From Clavibacter tessellarius (GTDB lineage: Bacteria; Actinomycetota; Actinomycetes; Actinomycetales; Microbacteriaceae): DNA of 64,000 nucleotides. The translations under genes and the position numbers were made by a program. This document shows, one piece after another, positions 25,403-34,401 of the stretch (positions are counted from its first letter, which is position 1; every line of letters begins with the position of its first letter). The notes under the pieces are model-generated. The model was not told the DNA's origin. It ran no database searches and was given only the letters and a program-made list of their open reading frames with translations. The stretch is from positions 1 through 64,000 of the forward strand of contig NZ_LQXA01000047.1 in NCBI RefSeq assembly GCF_001618005.1, written 5' to 3'.

Positions 25403-26812
25403 TCAGACGCCGCGCCCGCGCAGGAAGGGCATGGGGGACGTGGCCACTCCGCCCTGGCGGATCTCGAAGTGGAGGTGGCATCCGGTGCTGTAGCCGTCGT
25501 TCCCGACCGCGCCGATCTGCTGGCCCGCCTGCACGGTCTGGCCCGTGCGCACCATGACGCCGTAGGAGTACATGTGGCCGTAGACGCTGGTGACGCCGCC
25601 GCCGTGGTTCAGGGTGATCGCGTTGCCGAACCCGCTGGATCCGCCCGCGAACTGCACCGTGCCGGCCGCCGTCGCGTAGATGGGCGTGCCGCAACCCGCG
25701 CCGAAGTCGTCGCCCGCGTGCAGGCGCCAGACCTTGGCGATGGGATGCAGGCGCATCCCGAAGGACTGGTAGGAGCCGTAGCTGCGGATGGGCATGGTCC
25801 AGCCGGAGGCCGAGGGCGCGCCGCCGGCCGACGGCGGACGGGGTGCGTTGGCCGGCGGTCGCGCGGCGGCGTTCGCCGCGGCGGCAGCGGCTGCGGCCGC
25901 GGCACGGGCCTCGGCCTGGCGGCGCGCCTCGGCGGCGGCCTCCTCCTGGCGCTTCCGCTCGCCGATCGCGAAGCCCTCCTCGACCGAGATGCGCGAGTCG
26001 CGGAGCGTCGTGAGCTGGGCCTGGAGCTCGGAGCTGCGGGCCTCCTGCTCGGCGAGCGCCTGATCCGCCCGGGCCTGGGCCGCGGACGCCTCCTGCAGCT
26101 TCGCCTCCGCGTCGGCGGCGAGCGCCGCGAGGGCGTCCTTCGCGACGGCGGCCTGCTTGCCGAGCGACTCAGCGGTGCGCGCCGCGGTGACCGCGTTCGT
26201 GAACGCGGTGTCCTGCCGGTCGGCGAGCTTCGTGGCGGTGCCCATGCGGGCGAGGAGCGCGTCGGCGTCCTCGCCGCTCGCGAAGAGGCGGAGGGAGACG
26301 TCGCCGCCGCCGCGCCGCGCGAGCTGCGCGACGAGCTGGCCGACCTGGCGCTTGGCGTCGTCGGCCTCCGTCCGGGCCTTGTCGGCCTTTGTCTCGAGCG
26401 CCTGCGCCTTCCCGGTCGCCTCGTCGAGCGCGTCGACCGCGGCCGCGTGCTCGTCGGCGCGCTGCAGGGCGAGGGCGGTGGCGGCCTCGACCTCGCCGGC
26501 GAGGCCGGAGATGAGGGAGGTGATGCGCGTGACCTGGTCGGCGGTGCCCTGCTCGCTCGAGCGCGCGGCCTGCACCTCGGACCAGGTGGGGTACTCCTCC
26601 GCCGCCTGCGCCGACGGCACGCCGAGGCCGATCAGCAGGCCGCTCGCGGCGAGCACGGCGGCCGTCCGGATGCGCGGCGCGGTGCGGGCCCGCGGGCGCG
26701 ATGCGGCGCGGCGGGAGGGGCGGGCGATGCGGGAGATGGCGGGCCTCGTCGGTGTCGGTGGAGCGCGGTTCTTTCGACGGTAACCGAAATACGCAGGAAC
26801 ACCATCATCCAC
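25403..26812 (-). CDS. Secreted M23-family peptidoglycan endopeptidase with coiled-coil domain
   Basis: A protein of about 469 aa. A long Arg-rich n-region precedes the signal helix AAVLAASGLLIGLGVPSAQA. Residues of about 60-320 form an Ala/Glu-rich coiled coil like that of EnvC/NlpD-type regulators. The C-terminal LytM/M23 domain has zinc ligands in RLHAGDDFG (HxxxD) and GCHLHFEIR (HxH), so it should be an active D,D-endopeptidase for cell separation. The GTG at 26812 is the only usable start in frame; it lies in one copy of an ATCCACTT direct repeat, and the ribosome site is weak, so the start is uncertain. Confidence 0.92.
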   Translation of the reverse strand: MDDGVPAYFGYRRKNRAPPTPTRPAISRIARPSRRAASRPRARTAPRIRTAAVLAASGLLIGLGVPSAQAAEEYPTWSEVQAARSSEQGTADQVTRITSLISGLAGEVEAATALALQRADEHAAAVDALDEATGKAQALETKADKARTEADDAKRQVGQLVAQLARRGGGDVSLRLFASGEDADALLARMGTATKLADRQDTAFTNAVTAARTAESLGKQAAVAKDALAALAADAEAKLQEASAAQARADQALAEQEARSSELQAQLTTLRDSRISVEEGFAIGERKRQEEAAAEARRQAEARAAAAAAAAAANAAARPPANAPRPPSAGGAPSASGWTMPIRSYGSYQSFGMRLHPIAKVWRLHAGDDFGAGCGTPIYATAAGTVQFAGGSSGFGNAITLNHGGGVTSVYGHMYSYGVMVRTGQTVQAGQQIGAVGNDGYSTGCHLHFEIRQGGVATSPMPFLRGRGV

Positions 26813-26949
26813 TTTCGTTTCCGCAGTTGAGGAAATCCACTTCGCGGCACGGGAGGGGACGCGGTCCGGCGAGGCGGGTGCACCTCCGCGCTCCGGACAC
26901 CGGCGACCCCGCGTGGCAGACTCGATCGACACGAGGAGCGCGACGCCGC

Positions 26950-27375
26950 ATGAGCCACGACACCACCCCCGCATCGCCCGGAGCCGGAGCCGGAGCGGAC
27001 CCCGACGTCACCGCGCCGCGCGACACCGAGCTGCAGAGCACGACCTGGACCCTGGTCCTCGCGCTCAGCGCCGAGCAGGTCTCGGGCGACGGCACCCGGT
27101 CCGCCCGCCTGGCCGAGGCGCAGGCCGCGTTCGAGCGCCTGCTGCCCGCCGACCACGTCGTCGTCCGCTGGACCCGCGCGGTCGGCCGCATGATGACCGA
27201 GGAGGCGCGCCTCTGGACCCGGTGGGAGCTGTTCACGCCCACCGTCGCGACCCCGCTGAAGCTGTGGTCGGAGGGCTACGTCGACGAGGCCTGGTTCGCC
27301 GAGCGGCTCGAGGACGACCCGTTCGTGCCCGTCGTGATGAAGGCGCCCGAGGGCCAGGCGGGGGTCGGCGCGTGA
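26950..27375 (+). CDS. Conserved-looking protein coupled to a SDR epimerase
   Basis: A 141-aa soluble protein with a Gly/Ala-rich N terminus (ASPGAGAGADP). Its core (TWTLVLALSAEQ, AFERLLPADHVVVRWTRAVG, LWTRWELFTPTVATPLKLWSEGYVDEAWFAERL) is rich in Trp and resembles no family that I know. Its stop overlaps the start of the downstream epimerase (GTGA), so the two are translated together and probably act in one pathway. The start is the ATG at 26950; the earlier open frame runs through the promoter region. Confidence 0.75.
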   Translation: MSHDTTPASPGAGAGADPDVTAPRDTELQSTTWTLVLALSAEQVSGDGTRSARLAEAQAAFERLLPADHVVVRWTRAVGRMMTEEARLWTRWELFTPTVATPLKLWSEGYVDEAWFAERLEDDPFVPVVMKAPEGQAGVGA

Positions 27376-28256
27376 AGGTCCTCGTCACCGGATCCCGCGG
27401 CAAGGTCGGCCGCGCCGCCGTCGAGGCGCTCGTCGCCGCCGGGCACGACGTGACGGGCGTCGACCTCGTGCGGCCCGTCTTCGACGCGGGCGTCGTGGTC
27501 CCCGGCCGCTACGTGATGGCCGACCTCACCGACCAGGGATCCGCGTTCGCGCTCGTCGCCGGCATGGACGCCGTCGTGCACGTCGCCGCGATCCCGCAGC
27601 CCACCGGGCACCCCGCCCACGTGGTGCTGCAGACGAACCTCATGTCGACGTTCCACCTCATCGAGGCCGCCGTGCGCTTCGGGGTGCCGCGCTTCGTCAA
27701 CATCTCGAGCGAGAGCATCGTGGGCAACTTCTTCCCCGAGCGGCCGTTCCTGCCGGACTACGCGCCCGTCGACGAGGACCACCCGCTGCACCCGCAGGAT
27801 CCGTACGCGCTCTCGAAGGCGTTCGGCGAGCAGCTGATGGACGCGGCCGTGCGCCGGTCCGACATCCGCGTGATCTCGCTCCGCCCGAGCACCGTGCACA
27901 ACGAGGACAACTACGCGTCGAACCTCGGGAAGCAGGTGCGCGACGCGTCCGTGCTCACGGCGAACCTGTGGAGCTACATCGACGCGGACGACCTGGCGGA
28001 CGCGATCGTGCTGTCCGTCGCGTCCGACCTGCCGGGCCACGAGGTGTTCTACATCGCGGCGGCCGACAACGCGGGCGGTCACGACTTCGCCGCGGAGCTG
28101 CGCCGCCACTACGGCGACGCCATCGAGCTGCGGTCGCTCGAGCGCGTGGACTCCTCGGGCATCTCGACCGCGAAGGCCCGCCGCCTGCTCGGCTGGGAGC
28201 CGAAGCGGAGCTGGCGCGACCACCTCGACGCCGACGGGGACGCGCTGCCCCGCTAG
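27372..28256 (+). CDS. NAD(P)-dependent epimerase/dehydratase family oxidoreductase
   Basis: A 294-aa extended short-chain dehydrogenase. The N terminus has the nucleotide-binding glycine motif VLVTGSRGKVGRAAVEAL, then DAVVHVAAIPQP, the Ser of VNISSES, and the catalytic Tyr/Lys in YALSKAFGEQ. C-terminal residues resemble NAD-sugar epimerases and uronate dehydrogenases; the substrate is open. The start is the GTG overlapping the upstream stop (GTGA). The stop codon overlaps that of the convergent LacI gene (CTAG). Confidence 0.91.
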   Translation: MKVLVTGSRGKVGRAAVEALVAAGHDVTGVDLVRPVFDAGVVVPGRYVMADLTDQGSAFALVAGMDAVVHVAAIPQPTGHPAHVVLQTNLMSTFHLIEAAVRFGVPRFVNISSESIVGNFFPERPFLPDYAPVDEDHPLHPQDPYALSKAFGEQLMDAAVRRSDIRVISLRPSTVHNEDNYASNLGKQVRDASVLTANLWSYIDADDLADAIVLSVASDLPGHEVFYIAAADNAGGHDFAAELRRHYGDAIELRSLERVDSSGISTAKARRLLGWEPKRSWRDHLDADGDALPR

Positions 28257-29293
28257 GCGGATCCGCCGGCGGGCGCCGGTCCCGTCGAGGCGCGGGCGAC
28301 GAGCGACGTCGACACGACCGTGGTGCCGGCATCGCCGCCGTCGAGCCGCTCGATGAGCCGGCGCGCGGCCGCGGCGCCGAGCGCGGCCCGGTCGACGGCG
28401 ATCGTGGTGAGCGCCGGCGCGAGGAAGCGGCTGGTGCCGAGGTCGTCGTGGCCGACGACGCTGACATCGACCCCGATGCGGAGGCCGGCCGTCTCGGCGG
28501 CCGAGTAGACGGCGGTCGCGAGGTAGTCGCTGCTCGTCACGATCGCCGTGGGGCGCGTGGCGGCGGGCTCGGCGAGCGTGCGGGTGAGCGCTTGCACGGC
28601 GGCGTCGTGCTGCATGGCCGTCTCGATGACGCGCGGAGCGAGACCGCGCTCGGCGCAGATCCGGTGGAAGGCCGCCACGCGCTCGTCGTCGGCGCTGCGG
28701 TCGCGGGGCGCCGCGACGATGGCGATGCGCCGGTGCCCGAGGCCGGCCAGGTGCGCCATGGCCTGCGCGACCGCCGCCTCGCCGTCGACGTGCACGCGGC
28801 TCGCGTCGATCCCGGTCGCGTGGCGCGCGCCGTTGATGAGCACGACGGGCTTGCCGGTGGATCCGTCCCAGTCGGCCGCCGCGCTCCCCCCGCCGATGGG
28901 CGCGAGCGCGAGCCCGTCCACCCCGCGCGCCGCGAAGGTCGCGACGAGCTCGGCCTCGCGCGCGGGCGAGTAGTCGGCGGATCCGATGACGACGCCGAGA
29001 CCGGCCGCCGCGCATGTGGCGTCGAAGCCGTCGATCACGTCGAGGAAGAAGGGGTTCCGCATGTTGCGGATGAGGAGGCCGACCGCGCCCGAGCGGCCGG
29101 TGCGCAGCGCGACCGCGGAGGTGGACGGAACGTAGCCGAGGCGCGCGGCGGCCTCCTTGACGCGCGCCCGCACGACCTCGCCGACGCCCGACCGGCCGTT
29201 GAGCGCGAAGCTCGCCGCGGTCGCCGAGACGCCGGCCTCGCGGGCCACGTCGGTGAGCGAGACCCGGCGGCGCGGGGCGGGGTCTCGGGTCAT
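28253..29293 (-). CDS. LacI-family transcriptional regulator
   Basis: A 346-aa repressor: N-terminal HTH and hinge (VSLTDVAREAGVSATAASFALNGRSGVGEVVRARVKEAAARLGYVPS), followed by a periplasmic-binding-like ligand domain (RNPFFLDVIDGFD, VVGHDDLGTSRFLAPALTTI). It is divergent from an ABC importer operon, with a LacI-type dyad with an AACGTT centre at 29408-29425. It very likely controls that operon in response to the imported compound or a derivative. A TAGGAA element lies 6 nt before the ATG. Confidence 0.93.
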   Translation of the reverse strand: MTRDPAPRRRVSLTDVAREAGVSATAASFALNGRSGVGEVVRARVKEAAARLGYVPSTSAVALRTGRSGAVGLLIRNMRNPFFLDVIDGFDATCAAAGLGVVIGSADYSPAREAELVATFAARGVDGLALAPIGGGSAAADWDGSTGKPVVLINGARHATGIDASRVHVDGEAAVAQAMAHLAGLGHRRIAIVAAPRDRSADDERVAAFHRICAERGLAPRVIETAMQHDAAVQALTRTLAEPAATRPTAIVTSSDYLATAVYSAAETAGLRIGVDVSVVGHDDLGTSRFLAPALTTIAVDRAALGAAAARRLIERLDGGDAGTTVVSTSLVARASTGPAPAGGSA

Positions 29294-29407
29294 CCGTCAT
29301 TCCTAGCGCCTGGGGGCCCGCGCGCCGGCCGGGGCCGGGCCGAGGACCGGTTCGACCGCCGGCGTTAAGGCGGCGTTCACGTGGCGGACCGGAGCGGGCC
29401 GCTCCTC

Positions 29408-29425
29408 GACTTTAACGTTTTAGTC
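29408..29425. promoter_or_regulatory. LacI-type operator in the ABC operon promoter
   Basis: GACTTTAACGTTTTAGTC: outer GACT/AGTC arms and a central AACGTT are symmetric (14 of 18 bases). The AT-rich element stands out in a very GC-rich region, 25 bp upstream of the binding-protein ATG. Confidence 0.65.
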
Positions 29426-29449
29426 ATCCCCGACGAAAGGCCCACCCGC

Positions 29450-30514
29450 ATGTCCCTGCTCCGCACCCGCGTCGCCGCCACGGCCATCGCCGCCGTCGCC
29501 GCGCTCACCCTGGCCGGCTGCACCTCGGCCAGCACCGGCACCGGATCCACCGCCGCGGCGGGCTCCGGCGACACCTCGGCCGGCACGCTCATCACCTACA
29601 ACTCCCCCACCTCCTTCGCGAACTTCGGCGCGCTGCTCACGCAGTTCGGCTCCGAGCAGTCGGTCGCCGCGCCCAGCGACACCAAGAACTCCGGCCAGGC
29701 GCTCGCCGCGCTCGTCGCCGAGCAGGCCGCACCCCAGGCCGACGCCGTCTACCTCGGCATAGCCTTCGGGCCGAAGGCCGTCGCGGCCGGCGTCACCGAG
29801 CCCTACGAGCCGGCCGGCTTCGACGCGATCCCCGACGGCCTCAAGGACCCCGAGGGCCGCTGGTTCGCCGTGCACACGGGCGCCATCGCCTTCATCTGCA
29901 ACAACGAGGCGCTCCACGGCCTCCCCTGCCCCACCAGCTGGGCGGATCTGCTGAAGCCCGAGTACAAGGGGATGACCGGCTACCTCGATCCGTCGCAGGC
30001 CGCCGTCGGCTACTCGGTCGCCGCCGCCGTGAACCTCGCGATGGGCGGGACGATCGACGACTTCGGCCCCGGCATCGACTACCTGAAGCAGCTCAAGGCG
30101 AACGGCGCGGTCACGCCCGCGCAGACCGCCACGGCCAAGGTCGTGCAGGGCGAGATCCCGATCCTCATCGACGCCGACTTCAACGGCTACGCGGCGAAGT
30201 ACAACGACGGCGCCCCGCTCGACGTCGTGATCCCCGCCGAGGGCTCCCTCCAGGTGCCCTACGTCGCGGCGCTCGTGAAGGACGCCCCGCACCCGGAGCT
30301 CGGGAAGGAGTGGCTCGACTACCTGCTCTCCGCGGAGGGCCAGTCGACGCTCGCGGGCGGCTACGTGCGCCCGATCTCGGGCGAGGTTCCCGCGGAGATC
30401 GCCGACAAGGTCGAGAGCGCGGAGGACTTCGCGCGCGCCCAGGTCGTCGACTACGCCGCCCTCGCCGACGCGCAGGCGGCCTTCGTCACGCGCTACCAGG
30501 CCGAGGTCCGCTAG
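29450..30514 (+). CDS. ABC importer substrate-binding lipoprotein
   Basis: A 354-aa lipoprotein: signal peptide with lipobox LAGC (Cys24) and a mature family-1/6-type solute-binding domain (LITYNSPTSFANFGALLTQF, GAIAFICNNEALHGLPCPTSWADLLKPEYKGM). The class includes iron, thiamine, polyamine and phosphonate binders; the ligand cannot be fixed from sequence. GAAAGG precedes the ATG. It is the first gene of a five-gene operon with two permeases, an ATPase and an MBL-fold hydrolase, behind a LacI-type operator. Confidence 0.93.
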   Translation: MSLLRTRVAATAIAAVAALTLAGCTSASTGTGSTAAAGSGDTSAGTLITYNSPTSFANFGALLTQFGSEQSVAAPSDTKNSGQALAALVAEQAAPQADAVYLGIAFGPKAVAAGVTEPYEPAGFDAIPDGLKDPEGRWFAVHTGAIAFICNNEALHGLPCPTSWADLLKPEYKGMTGYLDPSQAAVGYSVAAAVNLAMGGTIDDFGPGIDYLKQLKANGAVTPAQTATAKVVQGEIPILIDADFNGYAAKYNDGAPLDVVIPAEGSLQVPYVAALVKDAPHPELGKEWLDYLLSAEGQSTLAGGYVRPISGEVPAEIADKVESAEDFARAQVVDYAALADAQAAFVTRYQAEVR

Positions 30515-30517
30515 ACC

Positions 30518-31510
30518 GTGCCCACGCGCCCCCTCCGGGTCGGCTGGGGCGGCCTCGTCGTCGCCCTCCCCGCCCTCGCGCTCCTCGTCTGGTTCCTGCT
30601 GCGGCCCCTCGCGGGTCTCGTGATCGACTCGCTGCACCGCACGGTCCTCGGCGTGCGCGAGGGCGGGCTCACGCTCGACAACTACGCGGCGCTCGTGGCC
30701 GACGACCGGCTCCGCGCCTCCCTCGTCACCACGGTGCTGCTGTCCGCGGGCGTCACGCTCGTGACGCTCGCCATCTGCACGCCCGCCGCCATCACGCTCG
30801 CCCGCTCCGGGCCGCGCACGTCCGCGCTGGTGGACGCCGTGCTCGTCTTCCCGCTCGCGTTCCCGGGCATCGTCATCGGCTTCTTCGTGATCGTCATGCT
30901 CGGCCGCAACGGGCTGCTCTCGCAGGCGATCGAGGCCGTCACGGGCGATCCCGGCGGGCGCTGGGCCTACACGGCCGGCGGGCTCGCGGCGGCGTACGTC
31001 TACTTCTGCATCCCGCGCGTGATCGGCACGCTGCGCGGCGCCGCGTCCGGGCTCGACCCCGAGCTCACCGCCGTCGCCGCGTCGCTCGGCGCGTTCCCCG
31101 CCCGCGTCGCGTGGTCGGTGACAATGCCGCTGCTGCGCGGCCCGCTGCTCGCGGCGGCCGGCGTCTGCATGGCGACCTCGCTCGGGGCGTACGGGACGGC
31201 CGCGACGCTGTCCGAGGGGATCCGCGTGCTGCCGCTGGATGTGGCCGACGCCCTCTACAACCAGGGCGACCAGGGCCTCGCGGCCGCGCTCTCCGTGGTG
31301 CTCGCGCTGCTCGCGGTGCTGTCGCTCGTGCTGTGCGCGGTCGGGGCGCGGATCGTCGACGGGCGGGGGGCCCGCTCGGGCGGGGCGTCGGATGCGCTGG
31401 TCGCATCGGTCGCGCCGGTCGCCGTGCCGCCCGCGCACGCCGCACCCGCGGCCGCTGCTGCCCCCGACCCCGCCGCGGCGCCCCTCGCCGCAGGCCGGGG
31501 CATCCGATGA
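30518..31510 (+). CDS. ABC importer permease 1
   Basis: A 330-aa BPD-type permease with about six helices. The ATPase-docking EAA-like loop is visible as DPELTAVAASLGAFPARVAWSVTMP. The GTG start is 3 nt after the binding-protein stop. The C-terminal 45 residues are an Ala/Pro-rich extension not needed for transport. It pairs with the next permease; two separate permeases is the usual layout for this importer class. Confidence 0.92.
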   Translation: MPTRPLRVGWGGLVVALPALALLVWFLLRPLAGLVIDSLHRTVLGVREGGLTLDNYAALVADDRLRASLVTTVLLSAGVTLVTLAICTPAAITLARSGPRTSALVDAVLVFPLAFPGIVIGFFVIVMLGRNGLLSQAIEAVTGDPGGRWAYTAGGLAAAYVYFCIPRVIGTLRGAASGLDPELTAVAASLGAFPARVAWSVTMPLLRGPLLAAAGVCMATSLGAYGTAATLSEGIRVLPLDVADALYNQGDQGLAAALSVVLALLAVLSLVLCAVGARIVDGRGARSGGASDALVASVAPVAVPPAHAAPAAAAAPDPAAAPLAAGRGIR

Positions 31511-32304
31511 GCCGCCGGCCCGGGCACCGCGATCGCGTCGGCCCCGCCGCCCTCGCGCTGTGCGTCGCGTTCGTGCTCGTCCCGATCCTCGGCACCCTCG
31601 CCGTCTCCGTGTCGCCCGACGCCTCCCGCGGGCCGCTCGTCGGCGGGATCACCGCGGACTGGTACGCGATGGCGTGGGAGCTGCTGCGCCCGCGCGTCGG
31701 CCCGACGCTCGCCGTGACCGCGGTCGTGCTGGTGCTCGCGCTCGTCGTCGTGCTGCCGCTCTGCCACGCGCTCGCCCGCCGGCTGGTGCCGGGCGGGTCG
31801 GCCGTGCGGCAGATCACGATGCTCCCGCTCGCGGTGCCGGGCGTCGCGCTCGGCCTCGCCCTCGCGGCGTCGGATCCCGCGCTCCGCTCCAGCGGCACCC
31901 TCCTCGTGGTGGGCCAGCTCCTCATCGCGCTGCCGTTCCTGGTGGCCGGGCTCGTGCCGTCGCTCGCGGCGGTGGAGCTCGTCGAGGCGGAGCGCGTGGC
32001 CGCGACCCTCGGCGCGGGACCCGTGCGGCGGCTCGTCACGATCACGCTGCCGGCGATCCGCCTCCCGCTCGCGGCCGCGCTGCTCATGGCCGCGGCGCTG
32101 TCCATCGGCGAGTTCAACCTCAGCTTCTTCGTGGTGCCGCCCGCCAACCAGACCGCGCCGTTCGCGCTCTACTCCGCCTTCACCACCCAGCGGCTCGAGC
32201 TCGGCGCCGCGGGATCCCTGCTCTTCGGCGTGGCCCTCGTGCCCGCCGCCGTCGCCGCCGCCCTGCTGGCGCGCAACGCCCTCTCCCGGAAGGAGAACGC
32301 ATGA
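31507..32304 (+). CDS. ABC importer permease 2
   Basis: A 265-aa permease with six helices and the docking loop VELVEAERVAATLGAGPVRRLVTITLP. Its ATG overlaps the upstream stop (ATGA, 31507-31510), and its own stop overlaps the ATPase start in the same way. The longer open frame to 30310 is the shadow of the upstream permease. Confidence 0.92.
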   Translation: MSRRPGHRDRVGPAALALCVAFVLVPILGTLAVSVSPDASRGPLVGGITADWYAMAWELLRPRVGPTLAVTAVVLVLALVVVLPLCHALARRLVPGGSAVRQITMLPLAVPGVALGLALAASDPALRSSGTLLVVGQLLIALPFLVAGLVPSLAAVELVEAERVAATLGAGPVRRLVTITLPAIRLPLAAALLMAAALSIGEFNLSFFVVPPANQTAPFALYSAFTTQRLELGAAGSLLFGVALVPAAVAAALLARNALSRKENA

Positions 32305-33500
32305 CCGTCATCGACGCCCCAGCCGTCCCCGCGACCGCCGCCGTCCCCGCGCTGCGGCTGGAGGGGATCGGGCACCGCTACGGATCCACCCAGGCGGTCG
32401 CCGACGTGAGCCTCGAGGTCGCGCCGGGCCGCGTGCTCGCGCTCGTCGGCCCCAGCGGCTGCGGGAAGTCCACGCTGCTGCGCCTCATCGCGGGCCTCCT
32501 CACCCCGTCGAGCGGATCCCTCCACCTCGACGGCGAGGACGCCACCCGCCTCCGCGCCGAGCGGCGCCGCATCGGCTACGTGCCGCAGTCGTACGCGCTG
32601 TTCCCGCACCTGAGCGTGCGCGACAACGTGGCGTACGGCCTCCGCGCGCAGAGGGTGCCGCGCGCCGAGCGCGACGAGCGGGTGGACCACGCGCTCGAGC
32701 TCACCCGCATGACCGCGTACGCCGACCGCTCCCCCGCCCAGCTCTCCGGCGGGCAGCGCCAGCGGGTCGCGCTCGCCCGCGCCCTCGCGATCCGTCCCCG
32801 CGTGCTCCTGCTCGACGAGCCGCTCTCCGCGCTCGACCCGCAGCTGCGCGACGGCATGCGCCGCGACCTCCGGCGCCTGCTCGCCGAGGCGGACTGCTGC
32901 ACCATCATCGTCACGCACGACCAGGCCGAGGCGCTCGCGCTGGCCGACGAGGTCGCGGTGATGCGCGACGGGCGCCTCGTCCAGCGCGACTCCGTCGACG
33001 GGGTGTGGAGCAGGCCCCTGGATCCGTTCGTGGCGGAGTTCGTCGCGGGCGCCGCGGCCCTGCCCGCCATGGCGGCCGACGGCGAGCTCGTCGTCGCCGA
33101 GGGCTGGCGCATGCCGCTCGCGCCGTTCCTCGCGGACGGCGCGGCCCCGGTCGACGGCGCGTGCTTCGCGGTGGTCCGGCCGGTCGACGGCGCGAGCCTG
33201 CACGAGCGGCCGGTCGACGGATCCCGCGCCGCCGTGATCGTCGACGTCGAGCCGCGCGGATCCAGCTGGTCGCTCCGGCTGCGGCTCGTGGGCGACGGAT
33301 CCAGCGCGGTCGACGGCACCGAGCTCACGGTCTCGAGCGCCACCCCGCGCCTGCCGGGCCACGCCGTGCACCTGCGCCTCGACGCATCGGGCACGACCGT
33401 GCACGCCTCCCCCGCCGCCTCCCCGGACGCGGCACCCCCGACCCCCGGCCCGGACGCGCGACGCCGCGACCGCGCCCGCACGAGAGGACGACGCGCATGA
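32301..33500 (+). CDS. ABC importer ATP-binding protein with regulatory C-terminal domain
   Basis: A 399-aa ATPase: Walker A GPSGCGKST, Q-loop YVPQSYALFPH, signature LSGGQRQR, Walker B VLLLDEP and switch His in VTHDQAEA. The C-terminal ~120 residues form a TOBE-like domain with repeated RPVDG elements, as in CysA/PotA/FbpC-type proteins. GGAAGGAG precedes the ATG, which overlaps the previous stop. It energises the two permeases. Confidence 0.94.
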   Translation: MTVIDAPAVPATAAVPALRLEGIGHRYGSTQAVADVSLEVAPGRVLALVGPSGCGKSTLLRLIAGLLTPSSGSLHLDGEDATRLRAERRRIGYVPQSYALFPHLSVRDNVAYGLRAQRVPRAERDERVDHALELTRMTAYADRSPAQLSGGQRQRVALARALAIRPRVLLLDEPLSALDPQLRDGMRRDLRRLLAEADCCTIIVTHDQAEALALADEVAVMRDGRLVQRDSVDGVWSRPLDPFVAEFVAGAAALPAMAADGELVVAEGWRMPLAPFLADGAAPVDGACFAVVRPVDGASLHERPVDGSRAAVIVDVEPRGSSWSLRLRLVGDGSSAVDGTELTVSSATPRLPGHAVHLRLDASGTTVHASPAASPDAAPPTPGPDARRRDRARTRGRRA

Positions 33501-34336
33501 CCTGGACCCTCGACATCCTGGGCGTCGCGGCCACCGCGCCCGTCGCCGGATCCGCCGCCAGCGGCTACCTGCTCCGCGGCCCGCACGGCTCGGTGCTCGT
33601 GGACTGCGGCCCCGGCATCGTGCGCGAGCTGGCCGAGCGCGGCGCCCTCGACGACCTGGTCGCCGTGGTCGTCACGCACCGGCACGCCGACCACGCGCTG
33701 GACCTCGGCGCCCTCGCGTTCCGCCTGCAGTTCCCGCGGCCGCGCGAGAGCCGCGTGCCCCTCCACCTGCCCGCCGAGAGCCTCGACTACGTGGAGTCCT
33801 TCGACGAGCTCATCGGGATCCCGACCGTGCCGACGCTGCAGGCCCCCCTCGCGCAGGCCTTCGACGTGCGCGGGCTCGACCTCGCGACGCCGACCCCGTT
33901 CGAGGTCGCGCCGGGCCTCCGCCTCACCGCCTTCGCCGCGCACCACGCGGTGCCGAGCGCGTCGCTGCGCTTCGAGGACGCGGATACCGGCGCGACGATC
34001 GCCTTCTCGAGCGACACGTCCGACTGCCCCGGCCTCCGCGCCGCCGCGCACGAGGCGGACCTGTTCGTCTGCGAGGCGACCTACCTCTCGGCCACGCCGC
34101 AGGAGCTCGAGGGCCACGGGCACCTCACCGGGCAGGGCGCGGGCCGCGTCGCCGCGGGATCCCGGGTCGGCACGCTGCTCGTCAGCCACATCGCGGACCA
34201 GGCCATCGCCCCGCGGATCCTCGCGGACGCCGCGGGAGCGGCCGGCACCCCGGTGTCCACGCTGCTCGCCCGCCCGGGCGCGCGGTTCCCGCTCGAGCGG
34301 CGGACCCCGGCGCGGGAGCGGGCCGCGGGCCGCTGA
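33497..34336 (+). CDS. MBL-fold metallohydrolase (RNase Z-like) of the ABC operon
   Basis: A 279-aa metallo-beta-lactamase-fold enzyme with THRHADH (His61, His63, Asp65, His66), a second His in FAAHHAVPSAS, Asp in FSSDTSD, and a late GHLTGQGAG / SHIADQA pair. This pattern fits the RNase Z/PhnP-like branch, whose members cleave phosphodiesters. The ATGA overlap with the ATPase gene makes it part of the importer operon, so it probably acts on the imported compound; a cyclic or diester phosphate is a reasonable guess. Confidence 0.88.
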   Translation: MTWTLDILGVAATAPVAGSAASGYLLRGPHGSVLVDCGPGIVRELAERGALDDLVAVVVTHRHADHALDLGALAFRLQFPRPRESRVPLHLPAESLDYVESFDELIGIPTVPTLQAPLAQAFDVRGLDLATPTPFEVAPGLRLTAFAAHHAVPSASLRFEDADTGATIAFSSDTSDCPGLRAAAHEADLFVCEATYLSATPQELEGHGHLTGQGAGRVAAGSRVGTLLVSHIADQAIAPRILADAAGAAGTPVSTLLARPGARFPLERRTPARERAAGR

Positions 34337-34401
34337 CCGGCGGGGCGGGAGACGGACCCGAGTAGCGCGACCGCCCGTCCCCGCATCGGTACGCTCGCGA
34401 G

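Noticed and set aside
25366-26949. c-di-AMP (ydaO-type) riboswitch upstream of the M23 peptidase
   Set aside because: Such elements precede many actinobacterial wall hydrolases, but the expected conserved G-rich core was not seen on the minus strand before the start.
27276-29300. A 674-codon minus-strand frame over the epimerase and LacI genes
   Set aside because: It is antisense to one gene and out of frame with the other, with no recognisable motif.
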